A DNA stretch of 64,000 bases from Pirellulaceae bacterium (GCA_019636375.1 JAHBXS010000001.1:1054001-1118000); one strand, 5' to 3'; shown: positions 33,970 through 44,261, numbered from the stretch's first letter. Program-made: numbers and translations. The notes: a model not told the origin generated them from the letters alone.

Positions 33970-36402
33970 TTATTGGTTAGTTGCAGAAGTGCTTGATTCG
34001 CTTGTTTCGACGTCGCGAACATAACGGTTCAGCCACTCAATTGTTTCCGCATGGGCATGCAGGACCGATTCTCTCGCTCTATAGCCGTGGCTCTCATGCG
34101 GTAACATCACCAGCCGCACCGTTCCGCCGTTACCCTTGATCGCTTGATAGAGGCGTTGGCTCTGAATCGGAAACGTTCCCGAGTTGTTGTCGTTTTCACC
34201 GTGGATCAGGAGCAGAGGGCGTTTGATTTTATCGGCATGAGTAAACGGGGAGATGTTCATATAGACATCTTTGGCTTCCCAAAACGGCCGTCGCTCTGAT
34301 TGAAAACCAAACGGCGTCAACGTGCGGTTGTAGGCTCCACTGCGAGCTACACCAGCTCGGAACAAATCGCAGTGGGCCATTAAATTGGCGGTCATAAACC
34401 CACCGTAACTGTGCCCGCCCACGCAAACCCGATCGCGATCGGCGACTCCAAGTTCGACCGCTTTGTCGATTGCCGCCTGAGCGGCCCCAACGATTTGCTC
34501 GATGAAGGTGTCGTTCATCGTTTCAGGATCGCCAATGACCGGCATCGTTGCGTTATCCATGATCGCATAGCCCTGAGTCAGTAACGCGAGATGCGAAAGT
34601 CCCGTCATGCGAATGAACTGATTCGGACTTGCGGAGACCTGCCCAGCGGTCGCGGCGTCGGAAAACTCAAGCGGATAAGCCCAAATCATCAATGGCAATC
34701 GAGTACCCGGTTGATAGTCGGCCGGCAGATACAACGTCGCAGAAAGTGGCACACCGTCAGCCCGATTGTATTTCACTAATTCCTTGCGAATGCCCCGAAT
34801 TTGTGGCGTGGGGTCACCGAATTGAGTGAGCGAGGCCTCGTTCCCGGCCTCAAGGTCAACCAAGAAATAATTTGGGGGATCCGTCGGCGATTCGCGTCGA
34901 ATAATGACTTGGGGTTTTGAATTGGCGCTGCTGTTCAGAATTTGAGCGACTGACTCCAATGCCCCTTCGCGGGATTGCCAAAGTCGTTCGGTTTGCTGTG
35001 TTACTAAATGCCGCCGATCCAAAAACGGACGATCCCCGCTGGGAGACGCTCCTGCTCCAACAAGATACACCCAGTCGCCATCCTGCCGGACGAGCGAATG
35101 TCCTGTCGCTTCGCTGCGGCTCACCATCCGTCCTGGGTCAGCATACCGGTCGCGCATACTCCGGTCATCCAAAATCACTGGCGCGACCGACGGGTCATTC
35201 AGTTGAACCATTTGTGTCCTCAACCACCGGCGATCTCGGTCCATATCGGTTGAGGCCACCAAGCCAGGGGTCGTGAAAAAACTCAGCCCCATCGCCCGGT
35301 GTTCAGTCTTTAATACTTCTTTTGCGCCCTCAGAAAACGGAGCATCCCAAACCATCAAACGATCGCGATAGGGAACTTTGTTTTTCGGATCGCCACCATC
35401 GAGGGCTTCGTACCACATCAATCGAGCCGGATCGTTGTGAGACCACCGAATCGAACGTGGACCCAGGCGAACTCCCTCGATTGGAATGTTTTCAGCAAGG
35501 GGAATCTCTGCAACCGTCACAACCTTGTTACCCTCGATTGTCCAAACATTCATCTCGCTAGGGAAAGACGAGTAAGGATGCAAATAGGAAAATGGACGTT
35601 TGATTTGCGAAACGAGCAGGAATTGTCCGTTCGGTGAAGGCGTGGCGTTGCTGTACATGCCGGGTTCGCCCATCACCGCAACTTCTCCCTTCACCGAAAT
35701 CTTGGCGAGTTGTGTCGTTGCGTAGTGCTCGAACAGCTCCTCGTCATACGGATTCTCCAGCAAGTCTTGATAAGTGCGAACGGGTGAGGTGTTCCCAATT
35801 GATTCTTGGATATTGGGGCCAACGGGTTTTAATGGGCGTTCGGGTTCTGCCCCGCGATTCTTCGGAACCAAGGTGCATACAACATGATTGCCATCTGGAG
35901 TAAAGTCCCAAAAACCTATTACCGTTGACAGTCGGTCGGTCAACCTTTTCGGTTGCAAGTCCTTAGTCACGTCGACCACCCACAATTCAGTCCCTTGATC
36001 GGTGACTTGCGTCCAGCCGAAATGTCGAGAATCATGCGACCAAGCCATCCCGCTGACCTTGGCGTTGTCTCCTCGCGCGATCAGTTTCATTTGCCGATTA
36101 TCGCCGCGACGTTGAAGTGAAACACCTCGAAAAAAATCGGTGCGGAAATCTGAGTTTGCAACCGGATCGATCCGAGTCCCTGCCAGTTGCAGCATGCGTC
36201 GCGCAAGGTCTTCGATTCCCGGCATTGCGTCGCGTTCAACAAACACCATCCATTCGCCGTTGGGGCTGAAGTTCACCCCCGGTTCTGGAGTCGCGTCGAT
36301 AATCTCGACCACTTCGGGAGGGGGAAGGCGATAACCCGTTTGAGCCATTCCTTGCACCGCTATCATCATCAACCCCACGCTTAAGACCAAACACTTTTTC
36401 AT
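33970..36402 (-). CDS. S9-family prolyl oligopeptidase-like peptidase, secreted
   Basis: 810 aa from the ATG at 36402, which follows GGGAG at good spacing and begins a signal peptide (KKCLVLSVGLMMIAVQGMAQ); the frame reaches 36546 but the extra residues look non-coding. An N-terminal beta-propeller of about 530 residues precedes an alpha/beta-hydrolase domain. Catalytic serine is in VGGHSYGGFM, aspartate in HGENDNNSG and histidine in LPHESHGY, all in order. It hydrolyses short peptides in the periplasm or outside. Similar to glutamyl/acyl-aminoacyl peptidases of S9C/S9D type. Confidence 0.92.
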   Translation of the reverse strand: MKKCLVLSVGLMMIAVQGMAQTGYRLPPPEVVEIIDATPEPGVNFSPNGEWMVFVERDAMPGIEDLARRMLQLAGTRIDPVANSDFRTDFFRGVSLQRRGDNRQMKLIARGDNAKVSGMAWSHDSRHFGWTQVTDQGTELWVVDVTKDLQPKRLTDRLSTVIGFWDFTPDGNHVVCTLVPKNRGAEPERPLKPVGPNIQESIGNTSPVRTYQDLLENPYDEELFEHYATTQLAKISVKGEVAVMGEPGMYSNATPSPNGQFLLVSQIKRPFSYLHPYSSFPSEMNVWTIEGNKVVTVAEIPLAENIPIEGVRLGPRSIRWSHNDPARLMWYEALDGGDPKNKVPYRDRLMVWDAPFSEGAKEVLKTEHRAMGLSFFTTPGLVASTDMDRDRRWLRTQMVQLNDPSVAPVILDDRSMRDRYADPGRMVSRSEATGHSLVRQDGDWVYLVGAGASPSGDRPFLDRRHLVTQQTERLWQSREGALESVAQILNSSANSKPQVIIRRESPTDPPNYFLVDLEAGNEASLTQFGDPTPQIRGIRKELVKYNRADGVPLSATLYLPADYQPGTRLPLMIWAYPLEFSDAATAGQVSASPNQFIRMTGLSHLALLTQGYAIMDNATMPVIGDPETMNDTFIEQIVGAAQAAIDKAVELGVADRDRVCVGGHSYGGFMTANLMAHCDLFRAGVARSGAYNRTLTPFGFQSERRPFWEAKDVYMNISPFTHADKIKRPLLLIHGENDNNSGTFPIQSQRLYQAIKGNGGTVRLVMLPHESHGYRARESVLHAHAETIEWLNRYVRDVETSESSTSATNQ

Positions 36403-36819
36403 AAGGACAACTCCCTCGCCAAGTAACTTGTTTCGTATCGGGAGCGTTTTAGATCGCTGGAACTTTTTAATTCTCCGGATCGAAAACGCGCGAACCTCGC
36501 CCAACATGATACACATTTTGCGGCATCGCTGCCTGCACAGGCCCACATTTCTTTGCGAACAGCAAGTTCCGAGGAAGTTTTTTAAAGACTGGAATTGAGG
36601 ATTTATGGGATTAAAGAAAGCAAGATTCGAACGATTTCAAGTTGAACTCTTTTTAATCGTCCGAATTTGATTATTGGCGATCAATCAACCAACAATTCAA
36701 AAATCCTGCCAATTCTGTAATCCAGTCCCAAAGGCTCTCCGCCTTAAGGCAAAAACACGCCACAATCAGGTCGATTCCATTTCCTCAACACCCTGCAGCA
36801 ACATGCTCGGCGCGTTGAA

Positions 36820-38631
36820 CTATTGAACGCCGCCGATGTAGGTTCGTTCAAGTTCGCCGATTTGTTCGAGATAACGATTAAAATCATCTGAATGGTAAGG
36901 AGAGTAGTTCATGTTTTTGAACAAGCCAGTAAGTCTCGTAAAGAAGTCACGAACTTGCTCCTTGTCCTTGAAGCGATACTCGCGGTCGATCAGGCGCTTG
37001 CACAACAAAAACATTTCCTTTTGTCGATCACGTGGGACGGTCACATCAACTTTGTCAAAGGCGTCTTGTTGCAAGTACACCATGTCAAGGAACAACGCCT
37101 TTTGATAGATCACGAAATCTTCGGTCGTGATCCCTTCTTCGCCAGTAACTTGCATCATTTGTAAAATATCGTTGCCATCACGCAACAATTCATGCAGTCG
37201 ATTCACGGACTTGGTCCAGTGGGGGTCAAGTTCGCGATCGAAATATTCTTGGAGTTGTTCACGGTACCGCGACCAAGAAATCAGCGGGTCGATCGCGGGA
37301 TAAAAACGTTTGTAAGCGCGATCATAAGACAAGGCGAGAAAACACTTGACGGTCGCCAGCGTCGATTGAGTCACCGGTTCTTCGAAGTTTCCGCCGGCAG
37401 GCGAGACGCTGCCAATCAGGGTCAAGCTCCCAGTCGACCCATCAGGCGTTTGCAAAACGCCGGCACGTTCATAAACACTTTTTATGCTCGAATCCAGATA
37501 AGCTGGAAACGCTTCCTCTCCGGGAATCTCCTCAAGTCGCCCGGAGGTTTCCCGCATCGCTTGGGCCCAACGCGACGTGGAATCGGCCAACAACAAAACG
37601 TCCAGACCCATTTGGCGATAATACTCGCCCAGGGTAATCCCTGTATAGATCGAGGCTTCCCGCGCCGCGACCGGCATTGACGAAGTATTGCAGATGATGA
37701 TGGTCCGATCCATCAACTTGCCACCTGTTCGCGGGTCTTCCATGTGAGCGAATTCGTGAATCGTCTCGACGACTTCACCGGCCCTTTCGCCGCAAGCCAC
37801 GACAATCACGACATCAACCGTCGAGTAGCGCGCGATTAGCCCTTGGGTCACAGTTTTCCCAGCACCGAAAGGACCGGGGATGCAAGCCGTTCCGCCTCGA
37901 GCAATGGGAAAGAACGTATCGATGATTCGCATCGTGGTCGTGATTGGTTGGTCGGGAAAGCGACGTTGGGCAGATCGTTCGCGGAGCATTTGTTCAGCGA
38001 TTGGGCGGCGTACTGGCCAGGTTTGCGTCATCGTCCAGCGATGCTCACTTCCTGACGGATCGCGTACAACAATGATCTCTTGTTCAACGGTTGCAGGTCC
38101 CGCAGAAATTTCTACGATTTGCCATTTCCCTTTTAAATCGAAAGGGGCCATGATTTTGTGCGTCACGTTGAGCTCTTGCACAGTCCCAAGGACCTGTCCC
38201 GTGCGAATCGTGTCGCCGGCTTTAACGGCGGGAACAAAATCCCAAGTTCGTTGTTGTTCTAGGGGAAACAAGTCTTGCCCGCGTTTGAGAAAAAACCCAT
38301 CACGCTCGGCCAGCGTGGTCAGCGGATTTTGCAAACCGTCAAAAATAACGCCGAGCATTCCAGGTCCCAGAGTCACTGACAGCAGGTGCCCCGACAACTC
38401 CACGCGATCACCGCAGCGAACCCCCAATGTCTCCTCGAAGACTTGCAAGTCCGCGACGGTTCCGTAGATTCGCAAGACCTCGGCCTTGAGACGCTCGTCG
38501 CCGACGATCACGAATGCGACTTCGTTTTTCATGATCGGGCCGCCATCGGTCTCGATGGTCACGATATTTCCGTTGACGCCGACCACTTGTGCCGTCGTAC
38601 GCGATTTATTTGAAGAGATGAGCGTACTCAC
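36820..38631 (-). CDS. atpA: V-type ATPase catalytic subunit A
   Basis: 603 aa, GTG start overlapping the preceding gene by 26 bases. Walker A GPFGAGKT (253-260), the 'non-homologous' insertion typical of A subunits before it (MAPFDLKGKW...), and the LLADSTSRWAQAMRE and EEAFPAYLDS segments of the catalytic site are present. It forms the ATP-hydrolysing headpiece with B. It is the last gene of the operon. Confidence 0.96.
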   Translation of the reverse strand: MSTLISSNKSRTTAQVVGVNGNIVTIETDGGPIMKNEVAFVIVGDERLKAEVLRIYGTVADLQVFEETLGVRCGDRVELSGHLLSVTLGPGMLGVIFDGLQNPLTTLAERDGFFLKRGQDLFPLEQQRTWDFVPAVKAGDTIRTGQVLGTVQELNVTHKIMAPFDLKGKWQIVEISAGPATVEQEIIVVRDPSGSEHRWTMTQTWPVRRPIAEQMLRERSAQRRFPDQPITTTMRIIDTFFPIARGGTACIPGPFGAGKTVTQGLIARYSTVDVVIVVACGERAGEVVETIHEFAHMEDPRTGGKLMDRTIIICNTSSMPVAAREASIYTGITLGEYYRQMGLDVLLLADSTSRWAQAMRETSGRLEEIPGEEAFPAYLDSSIKSVYERAGVLQTPDGSTGSLTLIGSVSPAGGNFEEPVTQSTLATVKCFLALSYDRAYKRFYPAIDPLISWSRYREQLQEYFDRELDPHWTKSVNRLHELLRDGNDILQMMQVTGEEGITTEDFVIYQKALFLDMVYLQQDAFDKVDVTVPRDRQKEMFLLCKRLIDREYRFKDKEQVRDFFTRLTGLFKNMNYSPYHSDDFNRYLEQIGELERTYIGGVQ

Positions 38632-39268
38632 CGAGAGTCTCCGTTATCATGGTTTCAAAACGTAACTTGCCAGCCGACTCGTTGCGGCTCGTCCAACGAT
38701 CAATAATTTCCCACCGAGCTAAATACAGCAGGACGGCTTCGAAGGAAAAGGTGAACCGCTCAGCCATCCGCGCCCAATTTCGATAGTTGGCCTCGAATAA
38801 CAATCGTTGAGCCACCATCGCCTCTCCACTTTGTAGAGCTTGATCTAATTTGCCGATCCAACCGAAACGCCCTTGTAATCGAAACTCGGGGTGATCGTAG
38901 TTTCCGCGAATCTGCTCGACCCATTGCCCGACACCTGTCGGAGGAGGCAGACCCGCACGCCGCCGCCGTACCGCCGCGATAATCGTCCGGGTGTCCATTC
39001 GAAACTCGATCATTTCCCGCAAAGTCTCGTTGGAGATGCGGGCCATCATTTCGTGATATCCCTTGGCTACATCTTCATCGGTTCGATCAAGGACCTGGCG
39101 GTCCCAGTTTAAAAATCCGGTCCATTGCCTGACAACTTGAGCGTCTTCTTCGGCCAACATTTTCAGCCGCTCTTCAAGTCGAGGCGCAGAGATCGGCACC
39201 CGCTCAACATCGAAATGTTTCGGCAGCGGTGGCAGACTGGCGATTAACGTGTGGTAGGACCGACTCAT
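38606..39268 (-). CDS. V-ATPase-associated DUF2764-family protein
   Basis: 220 aa. Starts MSRSYHTLIASLPPLP and is helical throughout with many Arg and Trp residues. The same kind of gene lies between subunits E and A in chlamydial and spirochaetal V-ATPase operons, which supports the DUF2764 assignment. It is thought to replace or act as a stalk subunit (C or F-like), but this is not proven. Its end overlaps the start of atpA, so both are coupled. Confidence 0.85.
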   Translation of the reverse strand: MSRSYHTLIASLPPLPKHFDVERVPISAPRLEERLKMLAEEDAQVVRQWTGFLNWDRQVLDRTDEDVAKGYHEMMARISNETLREMIEFRMDTRTIIAAVRRRRAGLPPPTGVGQWVEQIRGNYDHPEFRLQGRFGWIGKLDQALQSGEAMVAQRLLFEANYRNWARMAERFTFSFEAVLLYLARWEIIDRWTSRNESAGKLRFETMITETLGEYAHLFK

Positions 39269-39276
39269 CTTAGTGT

Positions 39277-39960
39277 CTAGTTGTCCTTTTTCATAACCGC
39301 TCGGTAGCGGGGTACGAGGTATTGCAAAAGCACCGTGGTGATGGTCTCGTCGGACAATTCCAACTGCACGTCATCTTCGACAATTTGAATCGTCACTCCG
39401 GTACTCGTCGGATCATCCGAAATGCCAAAGCTTAGTCCCTCCCGGAGAACATCAGCGGTGAGCCCCAAAACGAATGCTGCCAGCGAACCCGGCTGAACAT
39501 CAGCCAGCTCCTTTTTCAAGTCCGAATCGGTAATGTGAGCTTGAGGAAGCAACAGACGGGTTTGCGTTTTTTCGTGTCCGGGGCGAGCATCCGTCGCCAG
39601 TTCGAGAATCATCTGCTCCAAGAGTCTTTGATCGGACAACTTGTGCTTGATCAAGCGATTGAGGCGGTTTTTGAACTCTTCGTAGCACGCCTCACGCACT
39701 TTGAGAACCACATCTCGACTGGCCAATCGCAGGGCTTCGTTACCGTTCTCGACCACAGCAGCCGCTTCGGTCCGCGCCTTGGCCAGGATCGCTTCCGCGT
39801 CCGCCTGGGCTTGATCCAAGATTTTCATCGCTTCAACGCGGGCTTCGCCGACCAATCGCTCAGCTTCCGTTTGACCCGATGCGACCCCTTCATCGCGCAA
39901 GCGGTCGATCAGCGTCTGAACTCCGCTGGTTTGAAGATTTGATTTTGTTTCCGTTGCCAT
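39277..39960 (-). CDS. atpE: V-type ATPase subunit E (peripheral stalk)
   Basis: 227 aa. N-terminal third is an Ala/Glu/Arg coiled coil (SGQTEAERLVGEARVEA...AQADAEAILAKARTEA), the C-terminal part is the compact alpha/beta domain of subunit E that contacts the head. It anchors the catalytic head against rotation. The partner subunit G is not seen in this operon; the DUF2764 protein next door may serve. Confidence 0.85.
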   Translation of the reverse strand: MATETKSNLQTSGVQTLIDRLRDEGVASGQTEAERLVGEARVEAMKILDQAQADAEAILAKARTEAAAVVENGNEALRLASRDVVLKVREACYEEFKNRLNRLIKHKLSDQRLLEQMILELATDARPGHEKTQTRLLLPQAHITDSDLKKELADVQPGSLAAFVLGLTADVLREGLSFGISDDPTSTGVTIQIVEDDVQLELSDETITTVLLQYLVPRYRAVMKKDN

Positions 39961-39987
39961 TTTGGAATGACCTTTCGAATTTGCGAA

Positions 39988-40434
39988 TTAAGCAGGGATG
40001 TTGCCAGAAAGAACTAACGCAAAGATGAACGCGAACACGGCGAAACCTTCCACGATCGCTGCCGGTGCCACAGACAACCCGAAGATTTCAGGCTTGTGTT
40101 TGCTGACGTTGATCGCCGACGCGCAACAGGCTCCTTGAAACATCGCGCTGAACATCAGGGCGAGCCCACACAACACACCGATCCCGAATAGTCCTGGCCC
40201 GTTGTCTGCCGAAATCGTACGTTGTAGCGAAAACATCACCACGATGCCGTAAATAATCTGCGACGATGGGAGAGCCGAAAGACCGACAAAGCGTCCGTAG
40301 CCGCTCTCCACATCCAGCATCGCTCCACACGCTGCTTGGCCCGCGCGAGCACAACCCACAATACTGCCGATCGCACCTAATGCCGTGGGGGCAAACAGAC
40401 CAATCCAACCCAATAAAATTAAAACGCCGTCCAT
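39988..40434 (-). CDS. atpK: V-type ATPase proteolipid subunit K (rotor ring)
   Basis: 148 aa, four transmembrane helices formed by two fused hairpins. The ion-binding glutamate is E129 in PAAIVEGFAVF of helix 4; helix 2 lacks a carboxylate, as in other duplicated V-type c subunits. Positions matching the sodium ligands of Enterococcus hirae NtpK are kept: S58 and Q59 (PSSQIIYG), Q100 (MFQGACC) and E129. This predicts sodium rather than proton transport, to be tested. No F-type genes are in the window. Confidence 0.93.
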   Translation of the reverse strand: MDGVLILLGWIGLFAPTALGAIGSIVGCARAGQAACGAMLDVESGYGRFVGLSALPSSQIIYGIVVMFSLQRTISADNGPGLFGIGVLCGLALMFSAMFQGACCASAINVSKHKPEIFGLSVAPAAIVEGFAVFAFIFALVLSGNIPA

Positions 40435-40437
40435 TGA

Positions 40438-42288
40438 TTAACCTGCCTTTTTGTTAAATGCCTGAAACGGATAACCTTCCTCGGTCAGGCTCCAATTGAA
40501 AAATTCAATACAGTTCAAACGCAAGCCGTGAACCACGCCACTCATGATCCCCAGCAGAATATTTACACCATGTCCGATCACTAAAATCAACAACGCAAAC
40601 AGAAATCCTAAACCCGGCACTTCGGAGACGCCTAAGGCCAGATTATTAAAAGTCATCGCCAACTGAGCGCTCGCCAACCCCAACGCAAACAGACGCAGAT
40701 AACTCAGCGTATCGCCGAACGCTTTGGAGACATTTGTCAGGCCAAGGAATCCGTCGAGAAGTCGCCAAGCCCAATCACTAGCCTTCGCGGAAAACAGCGG
40801 TCGGGTGCTACTGAACAAGAACACCATCACCATTCCACCGATCGTCGAGATCAGTCCCAGTTGTTTCATGGTTGGCTGAAAAGAATCCGGGCTACGGTTC
40901 CACCATTCGCCTAAAGTCACCGGCACCAAATTCGTGTCCTGTGCAAACAGCCCCAGTGTCAATCCGCCTACGAGAGCAATTGCCCAACCCACCGAACTCA
41001 ATGCATACGAACGGCCCAAATTTCGCCAAGCCGTGATTAGATTGGCAATCGCAAGATGGACAACGCCAATCATCAGCGAAACAATCATCATGACGTCCTT
41101 GTCGGCGACAATCGGCTGGCCTTTGAATTTAAGTTGGAATCGTTCGAGCCATGATGGAGTGACGCCGAAGTAACTCCCAGCAATCACTCCATAACCAATC
41201 GTCGCCAATACCAACGCCAACAGCAAATACCGAAAACTGCGAAGTTTTTCCGTCCCCATCCGTCGCCAAACCAGCAGCAACCCAAGCCCCAACACCATTC
41301 CATAGGCGGCATCGGACATGATCATGGCGAAGAAAAATGTGAACGAGGCGTACATGATCCAAGTCGGGTCCCACGCTCGATACGCGGGAGTCATGTAGAA
41401 CGTAACCACACCTTCTGCTCCCGCAACCGCTTCTGGATTTTTCAGCAACGTCGGCGGAGTTTCATCGGTTCCTGGATTCGCCACCGAAATCGCCAATTTT
41501 TGTTTTTGGGCGAATGCCTCAAGTGCAGGCAATGTTTTTTGTGGGGCCCAGGCTTGCAGAGCAAATAACTGTTGGTCCTGAAACATTCGGGAAATGGCTT
41601 CAAGTCGCGAGACTTCATCGTCCGCATGGTCGAGATCTTTTTGCAACAGGTTCAACCACCGGGTCATAAATACCCGATCCCAATGCAACGTCTCCAATTC
41701 CTCATTGACCTCTCGCAATCGCCGTCGAAGAACAGATAGGGGGCGGGGGTCTAAATCCTGAGCAACCCAAGAAACGTCTGGCTCGCCGGGGCTTACCACG
41801 ACAATGTAGGCATTCTGCTGATCTTGATTGATCAATTGCCAGGCTTCGGTTTTCTTCTTCAACTCGTCGAGTTGATGAAGAGGGACCACATAAAACCAAA
41901 GATGCAAGCCTTGGATCGTCCCCGAGTCAGGAACTTCAAACTCGCCCCAAGGCTCAACTTTCTCGATAGCATGTTTTAAATGGTCAAGTTCGTCATTCAA
42001 CGCATCTCGTCGATCTCGGTTTTCAATGGCGATTCGTGCAAGCCCCAGACAATTCAATCCCGCAGAATAAAGGGTCTGCTGGTTGGCGTTTTGCACAGGG
42101 CATGACTGTAAAAATTGAATCGCCGAATTTACCAATGTGCGATCGCAATGATCGAAAGGCTGAGTTCCCGAATGCCCTGGAAGATCAATCAGATGCAGAC
42201 AACCAAGTTGCTGCAAACCATCCAGAACCTCGTCTCGTTGATGAGCGAGTCCAAAGATGGTGACCTTTTTAAGCTTGACGATTGCCAT
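40438..42288 (-). CDS. atpI: V-type ATPase subunit I (membrane stator)
   Basis: 616 aa. The N-terminal about 300 residues are soluble with two coiled-coil arms; the C-terminal half has about seven or eight transmembrane segments. The essential stator arginine is in DTLSYLRLFALGLASAQLA. It forms the ion half-channels against the K ring and braces the stalks. Three bases separate it from subunit K. Confidence 0.93.
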   Translation of the reverse strand: MAIVKLKKVTIFGLAHQRDEVLDGLQQLGCLHLIDLPGHSGTQPFDHCDRTLVNSAIQFLQSCPVQNANQQTLYSAGLNCLGLARIAIENRDRRDALNDELDHLKHAIEKVEPWGEFEVPDSGTIQGLHLWFYVVPLHQLDELKKKTEAWQLINQDQQNAYIVVVSPGEPDVSWVAQDLDPRPLSVLRRRLREVNEELETLHWDRVFMTRWLNLLQKDLDHADDEVSRLEAISRMFQDQQLFALQAWAPQKTLPALEAFAQKQKLAISVANPGTDETPPTLLKNPEAVAGAEGVVTFYMTPAYRAWDPTWIMYASFTFFFAMIMSDAAYGMVLGLGLLLVWRRMGTEKLRSFRYLLLALVLATIGYGVIAGSYFGVTPSWLERFQLKFKGQPIVADKDVMMIVSLMIGVVHLAIANLITAWRNLGRSYALSSVGWAIALVGGLTLGLFAQDTNLVPVTLGEWWNRSPDSFQPTMKQLGLISTIGGMVMVFLFSSTRPLFSAKASDWAWRLLDGFLGLTNVSKAFGDTLSYLRLFALGLASAQLAMTFNNLALGVSEVPGLGFLFALLILVIGHGVNILLGIMSGVVHGLRLNCIEFFNWSLTEEGYPFQAFNKKAG

Positions 42289-42305
42289 AGGAATACGGAG
42301 ATAAA

Positions 42306-42914
42306 TTAACGTTGTTTGGATTGGCTTTTATTTTTGGCGATTTTCGAACGAACAACTGCGGCTCGCTCCTGATCAGACAGGAAGATCACAATCTTGCGAA
42401 TACTCTCTTCGGCACGAGGGATCAGCACCTTTTCAAATAGGTTGACTCGTTGCGTGATGCGGCGCGCGGCATAGTCCAAAAGCTTGACGCGTTCCTCGCG
42501 GACTTGCAGCAACACGTTTAATTCGACCATCTGCTCCAGGTTACCGATTAACAGGTCAACCCAAAATGGCATGACCATTCGTGAATATTCGCGAAGTTCA
42601 AAATCGACCCTTTCAGCAACAGGTAACTTTGTGCCCACCAAATTTTCTTCGCCAATCCGAACTTCTCGGATACGAATCAAACTCGCGAGGTTTCGCGTCT
42701 GTGCCGTCGTGCTCCCCAACAGTGGATAGGTCTTGGCGACCCTCTCTTCTAGCAATTCGTAGGCATTGTTCGTTTCAGCCAATTCCGAACGAGCCACCTT
42801 GATCGCAGCCAACAACTGCTGGCGTTTCAAGTCCAAAGACGGCAGAAATTTCTTGAACGTCTTGAGTTGATCGCGCTGTTGCTTGAGGGTCGTTTTGTTT
42901 AAGGCCAGTGTCAT
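42306..42914 (-). CDS. atpD: V-type ATPase subunit D (central rotor shaft)
   Basis: 202 aa, nearly all helical with long N- and C-terminal helices that form the antiparallel coiled-coil axle inside the A3B3 head. Begins MTLALNKTTLKQQRDQLKTF and has the RRITQRVNLFEKVLIPR segment of the family. Located between subunits B and I. Confidence 0.9.
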   Translation of the reverse strand: MTLALNKTTLKQQRDQLKTFKKFLPSLDLKRQQLLAAIKVARSELAETNNAYELLEERVAKTYPLLGSTTAQTRNLASLIRIREVRIGEENLVGTKLPVAERVDFELREYSRMVMPFWVDLLIGNLEQMVELNVLLQVREERVKLLDYAARRITQRVNLFEKVLIPRAEESIRKIVIFLSDQERAAVVRSKIAKNKSQSKQR

Positions 42915-42923
42915 TGGGACCGA

Positions 42924-44261
42924 CTAACTCGCGGAGTTGGGGCTTGAGTTCTTCGGGAAGTACTTTTCTAGCAAGTGATCCCGCATCAACAATTCCTTCG
43001 GCTCAAAACATTCCGCCATCGTCTGCCAACATAAATCCAAGGCATCATTAAGTGGCAAGGCGACATCAATGGACATGAATCGGGACTTGAACAGTTCGCC
43101 GAATTTGAGCAGTTTATGGTCCATCGGAGAAAGGTCGAACGCCATCTGCTGCTTTTTCTCGGCGTCTTTCGCCCCCGAATAAAACCGAATCATTGTATTC
43201 ATGACCTGCGAATGATCTTCGCGAGTCACGGACCCAATCACTTGTTGCTTCAGCCGCGAAAGCGAACCAAAGGGATCGATCATCCCGCCATGCAAGTAAA
43301 ACTGCCCCTCGGTGATGTATCCCGTATTGTCGGGTACAGGATGGGTCACGTCGTTGCCGGGCATCGTGGTGACGGTCAGGAGGGTCACTGACCCCGCTCC
43401 TTTGTAATCGCAAGCTCGTTCGTAGCGAACTGCGAGTTGGCTGTATAAGTCCCCCATGTATCCGCGATTCGATGGAACGCGCTCCATCGCAACACCGATT
43501 TCCTTGAGAGCGTCAGCGTAAGCCGTCATGTCGGTCATTAGGACCAAGACCCGCTTGTTTTCTTCCACCGCAAATCGCTCGGCAACCTTAAGGGCCAAGT
43601 CTGGGGCAAGCAGACGCTCGACAATTGGATCAGAGGCTTGATTGACAAACATAATCGTCTTGGCAAACGCTCCTTCGTTTTCGAACGTCGAGCGGAAGAA
43701 ATGATAGTCGTCAAAAATCAAACCCAGCCCGCAGAACACGATCACTTCGGCGTCCGCCTGAATTCCGATGCGAGCCAGGAGTTTGTTGTAGGGCTCACCG
43801 GCAATCGAAAAGATCGGAATCTTTTGGCTTTCCACGAGGCAATTGAAAACGTCGATCATCGGGACCTTCGTCTCAATCAGGTTCTTTGGCACGATTCTCA
43901 AGGTCGGATTCACCGATGGTCCGCCAACTTCGACACGGCGGTCATCACCCAATCTAGGCCCGCCGTCAATGGCTCGTCCCACACCATCAAAAATTCGCCC
44001 GACAATGTTCGGCGAATAGGTTACCTGGACCGAGCGACCCAAAAAATATACTTTCGCGTCAGTCGATAGTCCCTTGCTACCGGTGAAAACCTGCAATGAC
44101 ACTTGGTCTTTGTAAATTTCCACGACTTGGGCCATCGATTTTTGCCCGTCGAAGTTTTCGACGATGGCCAAATCTCCCAACCCCACATCCGTTGCGCGGA
44201 TTGTGAGAATGTCCCCCACAATCGATACGACGCGCGTGTACCGCAATAATCGTCTGATCAT
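42924..44261 (-). CDS. atpB: V-type ATPase subunit B
   Basis: 445 aa. Non-catalytic nucleotide-binding head subunit; it has no Walker A lysine in the P-loop place (SIAGEPYNKL), as usual for B. It keeps FLGRSVQVTYSPNIVGRIF, LVLMTDMTAYADALKE and PSNRGYMGDLYSQLA. It is the first gene of the operon, with about 275 gene-free bases before it that must hold the promoter. Confidence 0.95.
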   Translation of the reverse strand: MIRRLLRYTRVVSIVGDILTIRATDVGLGDLAIVENFDGQKSMAQVVEIYKDQVSLQVFTGSKGLSTDAKVYFLGRSVQVTYSPNIVGRIFDGVGRAIDGGPRLGDDRRVEVGGPSVNPTLRIVPKNLIETKVPMIDVFNCLVESQKIPIFSIAGEPYNKLLARIGIQADAEVIVFCGLGLIFDDYHFFRSTFENEGAFAKTIMFVNQASDPIVERLLAPDLALKVAERFAVEENKRVLVLMTDMTAYADALKEIGVAMERVPSNRGYMGDLYSQLAVRYERACDYKGAGSVTLLTVTTMPGNDVTHPVPDNTGYITEGQFYLHGGMIDPFGSLSRLKQQVIGSVTREDHSQVMNTMIRFYSGAKDAEKKQQMAFDLSPMDHKLLKFGELFKSRFMSIDVALPLNDALDLCWQTMAECFEPKELLMRDHLLEKYFPKNSSPNSAS

